Assembly: GCA_019637815.1 (NCBI GenBank) | Contig: JAHBUZ010000022.1 | Coordinates: 1-64,000, forward strand | Direction of reading: 5' to 3' | Length of the DNA: 64,000 nucleotides | DNA from: Chloroflexota bacterium | GTDB lineage: Bacteria > Chloroflexota > Limnocylindria > Limnocylindrales > CSP1-4 | Notes under the pieces: generated by a model | What the model saw: only the letters and a program-made list of their open reading frames with translations | Databases searched by the model: none | Told to the model about the DNA's origin: nothing | Made by a program: the position numbers and the translations under genes | In this document: one piece after another, positions 13,326-22,308 of the stretch | Layout: each line of letters opens with the position of its first letter | How positions within the stretch are numbered: position 1 is the first letter of the stretch

Positions 13326-14737
13326 CCCTCCGGTTCGGGCGCCTCCTCGCGCACCACCTCGACGGCACCCACACCCGCTGCCTCCAGCGCCGGCAGGAAC
13401 GCGTCCGCGTCACCGACCACGACCACCGAGGCCTCGTCCGGTCGGATGTGGCGCTGCGCCGCCTCGAGCACCTGGTCCGGCGTCACCGCGGCCACGGCTG
13501 GTCGATATCGGTCGAGCTCGTCATCCGGCAGGCCGTGCGCCACGAGCCCCGCGATGGCACCGGCCACCTGGCCCGACGACTCGTACCGGAGCGGGAACAC
13601 TCCCACGAGATAGTCGCGGGCGATGGCCAGCTCCTCGTCCTCCGCGGGCGTCTCCCGGATGCGTCGCAGCTCCGCGAGCGTGTCCACGATGGCGGGCACC
13701 GTGAACTCCGTCTGGACCGCGGTGCGCACCCCGAACGGCCCTGCGCCGACGCGCATGTCGAACGAGGAATGGACGCCGTACGTGTAGCCCTTCTCCTCGC
13801 GCAGCAGCGCGTTGAGGCGCGACCCGAACAGACCACCGAGGACGGCGTTGAGCACGGATACGGCGTGGAAGTCCGGGGTCCGACGAGGCGTCCCCACGTG
13901 CCCGATGCGCAGCTCCGACTGGGGCGAGCCCGGTCGATGGACCACGACCACGCGACCCGGTCCGCCTGCCGCGGCATCCGAGTCACCGATGCCACTCTCC
14001 GCCGCGGCGGTCGGCTCCTGCCAGCCACCGAAGCCGCGCTCCGCGAGGGCGCGCACGTCGATACCGGTCAGGTCCCCCGCCACGATGAGCGTCGCGCCGG
14101 ACGGCCGGAGGATGGCCGCATGACGCGCCGCGAGCACATCCCGATCGAGCGCGGGCACGGTCAGCTCCGAGCCACCCGCAGGTCGTCGATATGCCGCGTC
14201 CGCCGCGTACACGGTCTCCGCGAAGGCGCGCTCCACGCGGCGACGTGGCTCGGCACGCGCCTGGAGCAGGTCATTGAGCCGCTCGTCCCGGAGCCGCTCC
14301 ACCTCATCGGCGGGGAAGCTCGGCTCGAGCGCGACCTCCGCGAGCAGTGTGAGCGCCGGCTCGAGACGCGACCGGGGGACCTCCACGGACACCGCGAGGC
14401 TGTCCCAGCCGGCATCAGCGGAGATCTCCGCACCCAGTCGCTCGGACGCCTCGATGAGCGCGAGCGCGTCCCGTCGCTGCGTGCCCTCGGTCATGGCACG
14501 TGCTGCGAGCACGGTCGCACCCGCGAGCGCGGCCGGCTCGCCGGTCACGCCGGCCCCGGCACCACCCAGCAGCAGGTGCCCGACCAGGAGGGGCCGGCCC
14601 GGCAGATCTGCGGTGATGAGCTCCACCCCGTTGGACAGCCGCGACCGGCTGAAGCGCGGGAAGTGATAGGCACGTGGCTCGCCGGGACCCGGGCGACTGT
14701 CCAGGTAGGCGAGCGTGTCGTCAGCGGTCGTGGTCAT
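13322..14737 (-). CDS. M16 peptidase family, non-catalytic subunit
   Basis: 471 aa with two M16 (insulinase) half-domains. The zinc motif HxxEH is absent; at its place stands GEPAALAGATVLAARAMTEG. The C-terminal half keeps the R/Y substrate motif region LLREEKGYTYGVHSSFD. Such proteins pair with an active M16 partner to form the closed chamber, like the alpha subunit of mitochondrial processing peptidase. The active partner is encoded directly upstream, overlapping by ATGA, which supports a heterodimer. Confidence 0.88.
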   Translation of the reverse strand: MTTTADDTLAYLDSRPGPGEPRAYHFPRFSRSRLSNGVELITADLPGRPLLVGHLLLGGAGAGVTGEPAALAGATVLAARAMTEGTQRRDALALIEASERLGAEISADAGWDSLAVSVEVPRSRLEPALTLLAEVALEPSFPADEVERLRDERLNDLLQARAEPRRRVERAFAETVYAADAAYRRPAGGSELTVPALDRDVLAARHAAILRPSGATLIVAGDLTGIDVRALAERGFGGWQEPTAAAESGIGDSDAAAGGPGRVVVVHRPGSPQSELRIGHVGTPRRTPDFHAVSVLNAVLGGLFGSRLNALLREEKGYTYGVHSSFDMRVGAGPFGVRTAVQTEFTVPAIVDTLAELRRIRETPAEDEELAIARDYLVGVFPLRYESSGQVAGAIAGLVAHGLPDDELDRYRPAVAAVTPDQVLEAAQRHIRPDEASVVVVGDADAFLPALEAAGVGAVEVVREEAPEPEG

Positions 14738-16104
14738 GCGGCGGCCTCCTCGTCGCTGTCGGTCGCGGCGGCGTCGGCATCGGCGTCGGCGTCCTCGTCC
14801 GTGGTCGGGGCCGCGGGCACGTACGTGATGACGGCACGGTTGTCGGGTCGGAAGACGGCCGCGGCGGCAGCCTGGATGCGTGGCGCATCCACCGCGAGGT
14901 ATCGATCGAGCTGCTCGTTGACGAGCTCCGGTCGATCGAAGTAGGTCGTCGCCTGGCTGAGCCGGTCGGCGACCTCCTCCACCCGGGCGAGGGCTCCCAG
15001 CTCCGCCGATTCGATGAGCGCACGAGCCCGCGCCAGCTCATCCTCGCTGACGGGCTCGCTGGCCAGTCGGTCGGTCTCCTCGTGCCACATCCGCTCGACG
15101 GTCTCGGCATCGCTCTCCGGGCGGGCGGTCACCCAGCCTGCGAGGATCGAGGCGCCGCCCACGAGCGGCAGCACGAACGCCGCCACGTCCTGGGCGACCC
15201 GCTCCTCCCGCACGAGACGTCGGTACAGGCGCGAGCCGCGACCTCCGGCGAGGATCTGGGTCGCCACCTCCAGCGCGTCGTACTCGTCCGTGCCGAACGC
15301 CGGGACGCGATAGCCGAAGTGGACCCGCACGAGCGGCACCGCGTCCGGCACCACCTCCCGGTGCTCCGCGCCCATGACCGGCGAGATGGCCGGCGGCCAT
15401 GCTCGACCCAGGTCAGGGTTGGCCGCGATGGGGCCGAACAAGCGCTCCGCGGCCGCGAAGCCCTCCTCCGGGTCCACATCGCCCGCGATCGTGAGCACCG
15501 CGTTGTTGGGCGCGTACCAGGCCTGGAAGAACGCGATGACGTCCTCGAGGCTCGCCGCGTCGAGGTCCGCCATCGACCCGATCGGCGTGTGGTGATACGG
15601 ATGGTCCGCCGGGAACACCGCGGCCATCAGCTTCTCGTAGAACGAGCCGTAGGGCCGGTTGTCATAGCTCTGGCGCTTCTCGTTCTTGACCACGTCCCGC
15701 TGGTTGTCCAGGTTCTCCTGGCTGAGCGCGTCGAGCAGCGTGGCCATCCGGTCCGCCTCCAGCCAGAGGCCGAGCTCCAGCTGGTGCGAGGGCATGGTCT
15801 CGAAGTAGTTGGTCCGGTCGAAGAACGTGGTCGCGTTGTTGACCCCGCCCGCGCCCTGGATGAGCGACATGTGCTCCGCCTTGGAGACGTGCCGGCTGCC
15901 CTGGAACATGAAGTGCTCGAACAGGTGCGCGAAGCCGGTCTTGCCCGGGACCTCGTGCCGCGAGCCCACGTCATACCAGAGGTTGATGGCCACGATGGGC
16001 GCCAGATGGTCGGGCGCGACGATGACCCGGAGGCCGTTGTCGAGACGCCGTCGTTCGAACCGGACGTTGGGCAGGTCCGGACCGCGGTCGGAAGGCTGGG
16101 ACAT
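14734..16104 (-). CDS. M16 zinc metallopeptidase, catalytic subunit
   Basis: 456 aa. The inverted zinc motif HLFEH is at residues 60-64 (His60, Glu63, His64) with the third ligand Glu142 in VVKNEKRQ, all as in pitrilysin/MPP-beta. The order GVNNATTFFDRTNYFET is typical of the family. No signal peptide is seen, so it is probably cytoplasmic. It is the first gene of the operon with its inactive partner and acuC. A minus-strand TACGAT box (16112-16117) ends 7 nt before the ATG, which suggests a leaderless operon start. Confidence 0.92.
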   Translation of the reverse strand: MSQPSDRGPDLPNVRFERRRLDNGLRVIVAPDHLAPIVAINLWYDVGSRHEVPGKTGFAHLFEHFMFQGSRHVSKAEHMSLIQGAGGVNNATTFFDRTNYFETMPSHQLELGLWLEADRMATLLDALSQENLDNQRDVVKNEKRQSYDNRPYGSFYEKLMAAVFPADHPYHHTPIGSMADLDAASLEDVIAFFQAWYAPNNAVLTIAGDVDPEEGFAAAERLFGPIAANPDLGRAWPPAISPVMGAEHREVVPDAVPLVRVHFGYRVPAFGTDEYDALEVATQILAGGRGSRLYRRLVREERVAQDVAAFVLPLVGGASILAGWVTARPESDAETVERMWHEETDRLASEPVSEDELARARALIESAELGALARVEEVADRLSQATTYFDRPELVNEQLDRYLAVDAPRIQAAAAAVFRPDNRAVITYVPAAPTTDEDADADADAAATDSDEEAAA

Positions 16105-16519
16105 GCCGCCGATCGTACCAGCGGCCGGCCCTCCCCGACCTTCCCGGCCTCCGGCCGCCCGGCGCGAGACGTTGGGCCGCCCGTCGTCGTCCCCTGCCGG
16201 CGATACCTGGCCGATCGCCTGACTGGTGGAGCACCTGCCGGTCCATCAGGCCCACTTCCATGCCGGATGCCCCACTGGTGGAGCGATCGGCTTGCGGGCC
16301 GAGCGTGGGCGCCGGTCCCGGACCCGGCACCGAGCGCCACGTGATCCACCAGTCGAGCCAACTGGCCGGGATCTCCGCCGGGCCGTCACTGGCCGGGATC
16401 TCCGCCGGGCCGTCACTGGCCGGGATCCCGCCGCCGGGCCGTCACGGGCACCGGGATGCCACACGAGACCCTCCCTCGCCCCCGATGCGCGGTCCATGCC
16501 ACCCGCGCGCGGCGACCAC
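16105..16519. other. Intergenic region, no gene seen
   Basis: Apart from the M16 operon promoter and a short tandem repeat, this stretch holds no convincing coding sequence. Frames on both strands are Arg/Pro/Gly-rich without any family resemblance. Confidence 0.6.
16361..16443. repeat. Tandem repeat, 27-bp unit, three copies
   Basis: Two identical 27-bp copies (16361-16387 and 16388-16414), starting actggccgggatctccgc, are followed by a 29-bp variant (16415-16443). The unit is intergenic and GC-rich. A role is not evident. Confidence 0.85.
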
Positions 16520-16560
16520 TTGACACGGTCGAGGCCGGCAGTGTTAGATATCCATCGAAC
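16520..16560 (+). promoter_or_regulatory. Promoter with operator of the ArsR-type regulator gene
   Basis: A TTGACA -35 box lies at 16520-16525. The -10 region (TTAGAT/TAGATA, 16544-16550) sits inside an 18-bp imperfect palindrome at 16543-16560, GTTAGATATCCATCGAAC. This matches the perfect 18-bp palindrome downstream of the gene at 14 of 18 positions. A repressor bound here would block RNA polymerase. Confidence 0.65.
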
Positions 16561-16626
16561 ATCGGTTGTGTATCCGACTCACAGGATGCACCCGGATCCG
16601 ATCGACCGAGGAGCGCCCGAACCCCG

Positions 16627-17712
16627 ATGGCCCGAGGCACCATGGACCGCCGCCAGACGCCCGCGATGCGAGCGCCGTCGACGCGTGCCCCGTCCTATCG
16701 GCTGACCCTGGACGCCCGTACCGCGTGGGATTTCCTCATCAGCGCGACGATCGGGGATGGTGCGTCGTACGACCTCGAGCCCCAGGATCGCGAGTGGCTC
16801 GGCCGGGCTCGCGATGCGCTCGGTGAGGAGCAGCGGACGACGCTCGATCGTGGCTTCGGGTCGAAGGAGCCGAACGTCTTCCACGGCCTCCCGATCGTGG
16901 TCGCCCAGGACCCGGAGGTCCGGACCGCCGCGGACGTCGTCGCGCTGCTCGCGACCATGGATCCGTCCCGGATGGTCCGGGCGATGCTCACCGAGTGCCT
17001 CACCGACGATGTCGCTCCGGATGTGCTCGACCGCGCGGTGACCGGCGATGCCACGGCCATCGACGCGCTGGATCCACACGTGGGCGAGCCGGACGTGACG
17101 GAAGCCGTCCGGCGCTTCTTCGCCGATCCCGAGCGGAACCTGGAGCGTGGCCTCGTCATCGCGCGCTCGTGGATGCGCTCGTTCCAGGAGATCGAGCCGC
17201 GTCTCGCGCGCATCCATGCGGCGGACGTGGCGCTGCGACAGGAGGATGTCGCCGCCCTGTCACCGGACGAGGCGATCGAGCGCATCACGGGTGGTCTCCG
17301 GTTCCTGCCGGACGCGCGGGTGCGCCGCGTGATCCTGGGGCCGTCGGTGTTCACCCGACCCTTCAACCACGTCTACCAGGGCGCGGACTGGCGCCTGTTC
17401 TGCTATCCCGTCGCAGACGGGGTGCTCGGATCCGACACCGGCACCCCGTCCGCATCCCTCATCCGGCTGTTCCGGGCGCTCGGTGACCCGACCCGGCTCC
17501 AGGTGCTGCGGCTCCTCACCGACCGGGAGTGGTACCTCACGGAGCTGGCGACCCAGCTCGGCCTCTCCAAGCCGACCATGAAGCACCACCTCGCGCTGCT
17601 GCGGGCAGCCGGTCTCGTGACCGTCATCGAGGAGGGCGGCCTCACCTACTACAGCCTCCGTCGGGAGCGCATCGAGGAGGGCGGCGTCGAGCTTCGACGC
17701 TACCTCGCCTGA
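16627..17712 (+). CDS. ArsR-family winged-helix regulator with large N-terminal domain (DUF5937-like)
   Basis: 361 aa. The last 85 residues form an ArsR-type winged helix: LIRLFRALGDPTRLQVLRLL, LTELATQLGLSKPTMKHHLA, then a beta wing. The N-terminal 260 residues resemble the DUF5937 region found in ArsR-like regulators of Actinobacteria, whose ligand is unknown. No metal-binding Cys pair is present, so it is not a classical arsenic sensor. The start is uncertain: ATG 16627 has GAGGAG 13 nt upstream, and ATG 16669 is also possible. The operator-covered promoter implies autorepression, and a second copy of the operator lies before the next gene. Confidence 0.8.
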   Translation: MARGTMDRRQTPAMRAPSTRAPSYRLTLDARTAWDFLISATIGDGASYDLEPQDREWLGRARDALGEEQRTTLDRGFGSKEPNVFHGLPIVVAQDPEVRTAADVVALLATMDPSRMVRAMLTECLTDDVAPDVLDRAVTGDATAIDALDPHVGEPDVTEAVRRFFADPERNLERGLVIARSWMRSFQEIEPRLARIHAADVALRQEDVAALSPDEAIERITGGLRFLPDARVRRVILGPSVFTRPFNHVYQGADWRLFCYPVADGVLGSDTGTPSASLIRLFRALGDPTRLQVLRLLTDREWYLTELATQLGLSKPTMKHHLALLRAAGLVTVIEEGGLTYYSLRRERIEEGGVELRRYLA

Positions 17713-17749
17713 CCCATGACCGACGTCTGCCTTCCTCTTGCGCCCAAGG

Positions 17750-17767
17750 GTTCGATGATCATCGAAC
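17750..17767. promoter_or_regulatory. Perfect 18-bp palindrome, probable operator of the ArsR-type regulator
   Basis: GTTCGATGATCATCGAAC reads identically on both strands. It shares both half-sites with the element over the regulator's own -10 box at 16543-16560. It lies 67 bp before a small gene that would be the regulated target. Confidence 0.65.
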
Positions 17768-17833
17768 ACGAGGACGACGACCATGACACTCCACCATCCT
17801 GGGCACCCGCCCGACCCACGACGGAGGGAACCG

Positions 17834-18052
17834 ATGCTCCCCGACCATGAAGCCGCACGCGTCATCAGCGATCGTCAGCGCATCGAGGCGGAGCATGCCG
17901 CCCGAGCCCACGGCCAGCGGGTCGACCGACAGGTGGGCGACGCCGGACGGCCCACCGACCCTCGACACGCGCTGCATCGAGCCGTCCCACGGTCCGAGCC
18001 TGACTGCCGGCCATGCACGCCGAACCCGCGCATCGCCGGCCAGCCCGGCTGA
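17834..18052 (+). CDS. Small hydrophilic protein downstream of the regulator
   Basis: 72 aa, unrecognised. GGAGG lies 6 nt before the ATG. The first 35 residues (LPDHEAARVISDRQRIEAEH) predict one helix rich in charged residues; the rest is His/Arg/Pro-rich and probably disordered. The operator palindrome upstream suggests control by the ArsR-type protein. Confidence 0.5.
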   Translation: MLPDHEAARVISDRQRIEAEHAARAHGQRVDRQVGDAGRPTDPRHALHRAVPRSEPDCRPCTPNPRIAGQPG

Positions 18053-18203
18053 ACCCGGTCGCCGGGACCCCGGGCTACCCATCCCCGGCACCCGGGAAGG
18101 TCGAACACGGAACGCCTGATCGGACAAGGAGCCTGATGCGATACTGCGCGTCGCGTCGCGGTCTCGGGACGCTCGTCCCAGTCCCACGCCAGGGGGTCAA
18201 CCG

Positions 18204-20240
18204 TTGGACCGCGCCCGTCTCCGTCGACCGCTCGCCCCGCTGCTCCTCGTCCCACTGCTCCTCGTCGCCCTGCTTGCCCCGGCGACCGGTCTCGGCCAGT
18301 CGCCGAGCCCTGGGCCGGTCGCCAGCGCGGGCGCCTCCCTTCGGCCCGTCGTCCCGGTGGACGTCGATGCCTTCGAGTCGCTGCTCACGGACCTCGGCAT
18401 CGGGGTCATCCGGAGCGCCTCGGCGATCGACGAGCAGCCCGACCCGCGCCCCATCGTCACGATCACCCGGTCGCAGGTCGCCGCGCTCGCCCACGAGGTC
18501 GCGGACGGCGGCGGTCTGCCGGGCTGGGATATCGACCGACTCACCCCGATGCCCGAGGGTGCGCCGCCATTCAGCTATCTCATCGCCGCGTGGCTGGACA
18601 CCGGGGACACGCCCCGCGCAGAGACCGCACGCGCCTGGTATGCGGACGACACCGACTGGACCCGCGCGCCGGAGCAGCTTTATCCCCGCGCCGTCCTGAC
18701 GCTGTTCAGCGCCGACCTCGCCGAGCACATCGACCAGGAGTCGGTGGTCGCGATGGGGTCGCCCTCGCCGTCGAGCATCCCGCTTCCCTCGCCCATCGCC
18801 TCGGCCGGGCTGGGCAGCGTGGGTCTCGCGCAATCGGTCGGCAGCGCTCCGTGCACCTTCATCCAGGCGTTCTTCAACGACCAGATCCACTCGCTGTTCC
18901 AGGCGCTCCGCTTGTCGCCGGACTTCCTGGGCTCGGGCGGGGTGTTGCGGGACATCGGCGGGTTCGTGGCGGGGCTCTGGAACGCCGCGCTGGACCTCGC
19001 CCAGCAGGTGGTCAGCGCGCTCGTCCGGGAGCTGACGGCGCCCATCATGGCCGCCATCGGGACCGCGGTGGCCATCGTGGGTGTCATCTCCCAGATCAGC
19101 TCGTACATCACCGGCTGGGCGATCGCGCTCGACGGGCCCGACCTCATCGCCTTCGACCTCGCCGGCACGCCGACGACCGCGCACGAGCTGCGCGTCCGGG
19201 AGACGAGCCGACCGTTCCCCCATGACGATGCGCTCGAGGACTGCGCCCGGGCCAGCGGCGTCACCCTGCCCCGGCTGTTCGCGGTCGGGGCACCCGTCAC
19301 GTGGCGCATCCTCGGCCAGGTGCCCGACCCGCGGACCCCGGTGCCGTACCTGGTGCTGCCGATCGACCCCGACGTGACCCTGGTGCCCGCCGACCGGCGA
19401 CCCACGTGGCGCTTCCAGACCGCCACCGAGCCGAGTGCCGACGGCGCGCCCCGCGAAGGTGTCGTCCTGTTCGAGGCGAGCCTGCCGCGCGAGGAGGTCA
19501 CCGATGTCGTGCGGCTCGGCCAGCGTCTCCTCGACCAGGGCATCGCGGACCTGACCGCGTCGATCCCCACCACCGAGCTCCGGGAGCTCGTTCGAGGTCA
19601 GCTCCGACAGGCCTTGCAGCCGGTCATCGCCGAACTGGAGGCCGCCGTGCGGTCGGTCGGTCGGTCCGTGTTCGAGGTCCGTGGCGTCAAGCACGTCGTG
19701 GTCCAGTACCACGCCGAGGAGCCCTCCCCCGCACCGTCCCTGCCGATCGACCCGATGACCGTCGCGGTGCGCGACATCGTGGCCTGCGACCTGCTCGCGG
19801 ACGTCATCGAGATGCTCGGGCCGCCGGAACCCAACTGGGGGAACGGCACCGGGCGGACGGGGACCCACGGCGCGTTCGCCTCATGGGGCTGGGCGAGCAC
19901 GTGCGAGTGGTACGCCCGCGTCGATGGTGACGCGCCGTCCTTCAGCCTCCAGCTCCACTACCTCGGCGCCGGAGAGGACCACGTCGCTCTGTGGGAGTCC
20001 TGGGAGCCGTTGATGTACAGCCTCGGCGAGGTGGTCTTCGAGGGCCGGCGGGCGTGGCGGATGCAGACGCCCGGCGCGGACGGGTACATCATCCTCGCCC
20101 GCAACGGCGTCATCGTGACCGGCGTCGGCAGCGCTTCCGTGGCGAGGCAGCTGACCCGGATCGCGCTGGACCGCGTGGAGGCACAGGTGGAGCCGTCACT
20201 CGCCCCTGAGATGGCACCCGGGCGGGCGGTCGCCCCCTAG
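18204..20240 (+). CDS. Large secreted protein of unknown function
   Basis: 678 aa from a TTG start. The N-terminus has three Arg residues, then a Leu/Pro/Val hydrophobic run and a Ser/Pro-rich stretch (GQSPSPGPVASAGAS), consistent with a signal peptide and an extracytoplasmic linker. A central segment (about residues 255-315) is hydrophobic with Ala/Ile/Val helices and could insert in the membrane. The remainder is a mixed alpha/beta region with Cys pairs. No family was recognised. GATACT at 18139 could be its -10 box, giving a leader of about 60 nt. The same SPSP-type linker occurs in the secreted protein at 32798. Confidence 0.7.
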   Translation: MDRARLRRPLAPLLLVPLLLVALLAPATGLGQSPSPGPVASAGASLRPVVPVDVDAFESLLTDLGIGVIRSASAIDEQPDPRPIVTITRSQVAALAHEVADGGGLPGWDIDRLTPMPEGAPPFSYLIAAWLDTGDTPRAETARAWYADDTDWTRAPEQLYPRAVLTLFSADLAEHIDQESVVAMGSPSPSSIPLPSPIASAGLGSVGLAQSVGSAPCTFIQAFFNDQIHSLFQALRLSPDFLGSGGVLRDIGGFVAGLWNAALDLAQQVVSALVRELTAPIMAAIGTAVAIVGVISQISSYITGWAIALDGPDLIAFDLAGTPTTAHELRVRETSRPFPHDDALEDCARASGVTLPRLFAVGAPVTWRILGQVPDPRTPVPYLVLPIDPDVTLVPADRRPTWRFQTATEPSADGAPREGVVLFEASLPREEVTDVVRLGQRLLDQGIADLTASIPTTELRELVRGQLRQALQPVIAELEAAVRSVGRSVFEVRGVKHVVVQYHAEEPSPAPSLPIDPMTVAVRDIVACDLLADVIEMLGPPEPNWGNGTGRTGTHGAFASWGWASTCEWYARVDGDAPSFSLQLHYLGAGEDHVALWESWEPLMYSLGEVVFEGRRAWRMQTPGADGYIILARNGVIVTGVGSASVARQLTRIALDRVEAQVEPSLAPEMAPGRAVAP

Positions 20241-20671
20241 CCCTCGTTCGGCGCCTCGTCGTCGTCCGGCCGGAACTCCAGGGACGCGGAGTTGATGCAG
20301 TAGCGCATCCCCGTGGGCTGCGGGCCATCGTCGAACAGATGGCCGAGGTGACCGCCACAGTTGGTGCAGCGGACCTCGGTCCGGACCATGCCGTGCGAGC
20401 GGTCATCCAGCTCCTGGATCGCGGCCGGCTCAGCGGCGGTGTGGAAGCTCGGCCAGCCACAGCCCGAGTCGTACTTCGCGGTCGCCTCGAACAGCTCGGT
20501 GCCGCAGCCGGCACATCGATAGCTGCCCGGTCGATGCTCGTCCCAGAGCGCGCCCGTGAAGGCACGCTCGGTGCCCTGCTGGCGGAGCACCTGGTAGCGC
20601 TCGGGGCCGAGTCGCTCCCGCCACTCCTCATCGGTGAGCTGGGTGGGGTACTGGATGGTCATCCGGTCCAT
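20237..20671 (-). CDS. msrB: Peptide methionine-(R)-S-oxide reductase MsrB
   Basis: 144 aa. It reduces the R-sulfoxide of methionine in damaged proteins. Cys53/Cys56 and Cys102/Cys105 bind structural zinc, CGWPSFH (71-77) is the family signature with a resolving-type Cys71, and Cys125 in RYCINSASL is catalytic. The ATG at 20671 follows a minus-strand TACCAT box by 7 nt and so is preferred over ATGs at 20680 and 20662. The stop overlaps the stop of the convergent secreted-protein gene by 4 bases. Confidence 0.95.
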   Translation of the reverse strand: MDRMTIQYPTQLTDEEWRERLGPERYQVLRQQGTERAFTGALWDEHRPGSYRCAGCGTELFEATAKYDSGCGWPSFHTAAEPAAIQELDDRSHGMVRTEVRCTNCGGHLGHLFDDGPQPTGMRYCINSASLEFRPDDDEAPNEG

Positions 20672-20759
20672 GGTGACCATGGTAGACCCGGGCGCGATGC
20701 ACGGCCTCGGATGCGATGCACGGCACCGCGTCCCCCGGTGAGGGCGTCCGTGATCGGCA

Positions 20760-21434
20760 CTACCCCTCGAGTCGCCCGGCCTCCGCCTCGAGCCGCTCGG
20801 CAAGGGCAGCGTCGTCCTGCACCCTCGCCAGCTCCGCACGCATGAGCAGCGCAGCGCGGCGGTCCTCCGGTGTCTCGTCGCCTGCCTTCCGCAGCGCGAC
20901 ATCGAGCGCCTTCGAGGCCGCGTGGTCGTCGAGGTGGTAGTCGCGGAGACGCTCTGCCATCCGGACGGCCCGCTGCAACGGCGTGAGGGTCTCGTCCTTG
21001 TATGCCTGCGCACGGACCTCGTCCTCGGGACCGAACTTGATGAAGATCACCGAGTTGCCGTTCGGGTCAGTGAGCGTGAAGCGCGTCTGCCCTGGCCGCA
21101 TGCGCGAGATGCGCGGCAGACCCTTGGCCGGTGCACGGCCCAGGAACGTCCTCAGACACCCGTCGAACTCGGCATGGAGCGTCTCGACGTCCGCCACCAT
21201 GACCAGACAGGTGGTGAAGTTCTCGTCCGCCTTCATGCCCTTCAACCCGGAGATGTGCAGCTCGTAGCCATCCCGCGCCACGACACCGTACGGACTCGGC
21301 GCCGCCTGGCGATAGGTCACCGTGAAGCCGATCGCGGTCCAGAACGCCAACGTCTCGTCGAGCGAGATGCAGGGAAGCGCCGGGATGGTCCTGGGAGCGG
21401 GTGGGGCCTCCGGCCGCTCCGTGACAGACGACAT
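20760..21434 (-). CDS. VOC (glyoxalase/bleomycin-resistance) superfamily protein with helical C-terminus
   Basis: 224 aa. Residues 15-125 form one VOC beta-alpha-beta-beta-beta pair (PCISLDETLAFWTAIGFTVTY, then TRFTLTDPNGNSVIFIKFG). The metal-ligand pattern is incomplete in the visible half-sites, so it may bind rather than turn over a ligand. The last 90 residues are helical with TPR-like repeats (RAVRMAERLRDY, RRAALLMRAELA). TACACT lies 9 nt upstream of the ATG. The substrate is unknown. Confidence 0.75.
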   Translation of the reverse strand: MSSVTERPEAPPAPRTIPALPCISLDETLAFWTAIGFTVTYRQAAPSPYGVVARDGYELHISGLKGMKADENFTTCLVMVADVETLHAEFDGCLRTFLGRAPAKGLPRISRMRPGQTRFTLTDPNGNSVIFIKFGPEDEVRAQAYKDETLTPLQRAVRMAERLRDYHLDDHAASKALDVALRKAGDETPEDRRAALLMRAELARVQDDAALAERLEAEAGRLEG

Positions 21435-21468
21435 GGCACGGCCAGTGTATGGCACGGCCGTCGGCTCG

Positions 21469-22221
21469 TCAGACCTCCAGGATCGCCGCGTACCCCTCCC
21501 CGGGCAGTGCCGCCAGCGCGGCTGGCACCAGCGACGCGTGCCAGCGCACGACGTCCTCCGGCACCACCCGTTCCCGGGCCGCGTTGCGTCGCAGCAGCTC
21601 CTCGACCGGGACCTGGAACACGACCGCGATCATGGGTCGGCCGTGGCGTGCGGCGAGCTGTCGCAGCGGCCGCCGCGCGGCGCCCTGGAGGTTCGTGGCG
21701 TCCACCACGGTGAGCCGACCGCGTGCCAACCGTGCTCCCACGATCGCGTGGAGCAGCCGGAAGGCGTCGCCGTTCGCCGCCTGGTCGGTGGGGTCATCCG
21801 CGACCATCGCGCGGCACGCGTCGGACGAGACGACCTGGGTCGGCGTGAAATGCTCCGCCGCCCAGGTGCTCTTGCCGGCACCCGCTGGCCCCACCAGCAC
21901 GACGAGCGCATCGGCGGGCACGGCAGGCACGTCCGCGGCCACCTCGGGCACGTCCGCGGCCACCTCGGGCACGTTCGCGGCCACCTCGGGCACGTTCGCG
22001 GGCACCTCGGGCACGGCAGGCACCTCGGGCACAGCGCGCATGTCGGGCACGGCAGGCACCTCGGGCACGGCGCGCATGTCGGGGACGGCGGAGACCTCGG
22101 GATGCGTCGCGAGTCGCTCCGATGACCGGCTCAGGGCGCCCCCACCGTCAGGCCCGGCGTGACCGACGCCAGCGCATGGCGGGATGCTCCGCACCGCGAT
22201 CCCGGGCCGTCCATGACGCAC
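21469..22221 (-). CDS. P-loop kinase/AAA_33 (polynucleotide-kinase-like) protein with repetitive N-terminus
   Basis: The C-terminal 150 residues contain Walker A VGPAGAGKSTWAA, a lid start SSDACR, VVDATNLQGAARRPL typical of AAA_33/PNK-type kinases, and VPVEELLRRNAARERVVPEDVVRWH. Relatives phosphorylate nucleic-acid 5' ends or small alcohols. The N-terminal 100 residues are a run of VPEV/VPDM units encoded by tandem DNA repeats, unlike any catalytic domain. The true start is unclear; ATG 22221 is the longest choice and internal Met residues in the repeats are alternatives. Confidence 0.7.
   Translation of the reverse strand: MRHGRPGIAVRSIPPCAGVGHAGPDGGGALSRSSERLATHPEVSAVPDMRAVPEVPAVPDMRAVPEVPAVPEVPANVPEVAANVPEVAADVPEVAADVPAVPADALVVLVGPAGAGKSTWAAEHFTPTQVVSSDACRAMVADDPTDQAANGDAFRLLHAIVGARLARGRLTVVDATNLQGAARRPLRQLAARHGRPMIAVVFQVPVEELLRRNAARERVVPEDVVRWHASLVPAALAALPGEGYAAILEV
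21926..22081. repeat. Coding tandem repeats: four 21-bp units then two 36-bp units
   Basis: 21-bp units start at 21926, 21947, 21968 and 21989 and differ by one or two bases. Two 36-bp units follow at 22010-22045 and 22046-22081, differing at one base. On the minus strand they encode a VPEV-A-A-D/N-type repeat in the kinase N-terminus. All unit lengths are multiples of three, so copy-number change would keep the frame. Confidence 0.85.
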
Positions 22222-22308
22222 CCTCGTCGCGCGACCGCGCCCATCGGACCCACGCTCGCGGGCGCGACCGTGCCCATCAGACGCACGCTCGCCGCGCAGC
22301 CGCGTGCA

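Noticed and set aside
12483..13613. Long plus-strand open frame across acuC and the M16 gene
   Set aside because: Both minus-strand genes are clearly identified by family motifs, so the plus frame is a high-GC shadow.
16361..16443. Possible CRISPR array
   Set aside because: The repeats are directly adjacent with no spacers and only three copies. No cas gene is present anywhere in the window.
21926..22081. Possible CRISPR or regulatory repeat array
   Set aside because: Unit lengths are multiples of three and the repeats lie in frame in the kinase gene, which points to coding tandem repeats.
21322..22125. Plus-strand open frame with Gly-His-rich repeats
   Set aside because: It is the complement of the kinase gene and its repeats, with no start signal and no family resemblance.
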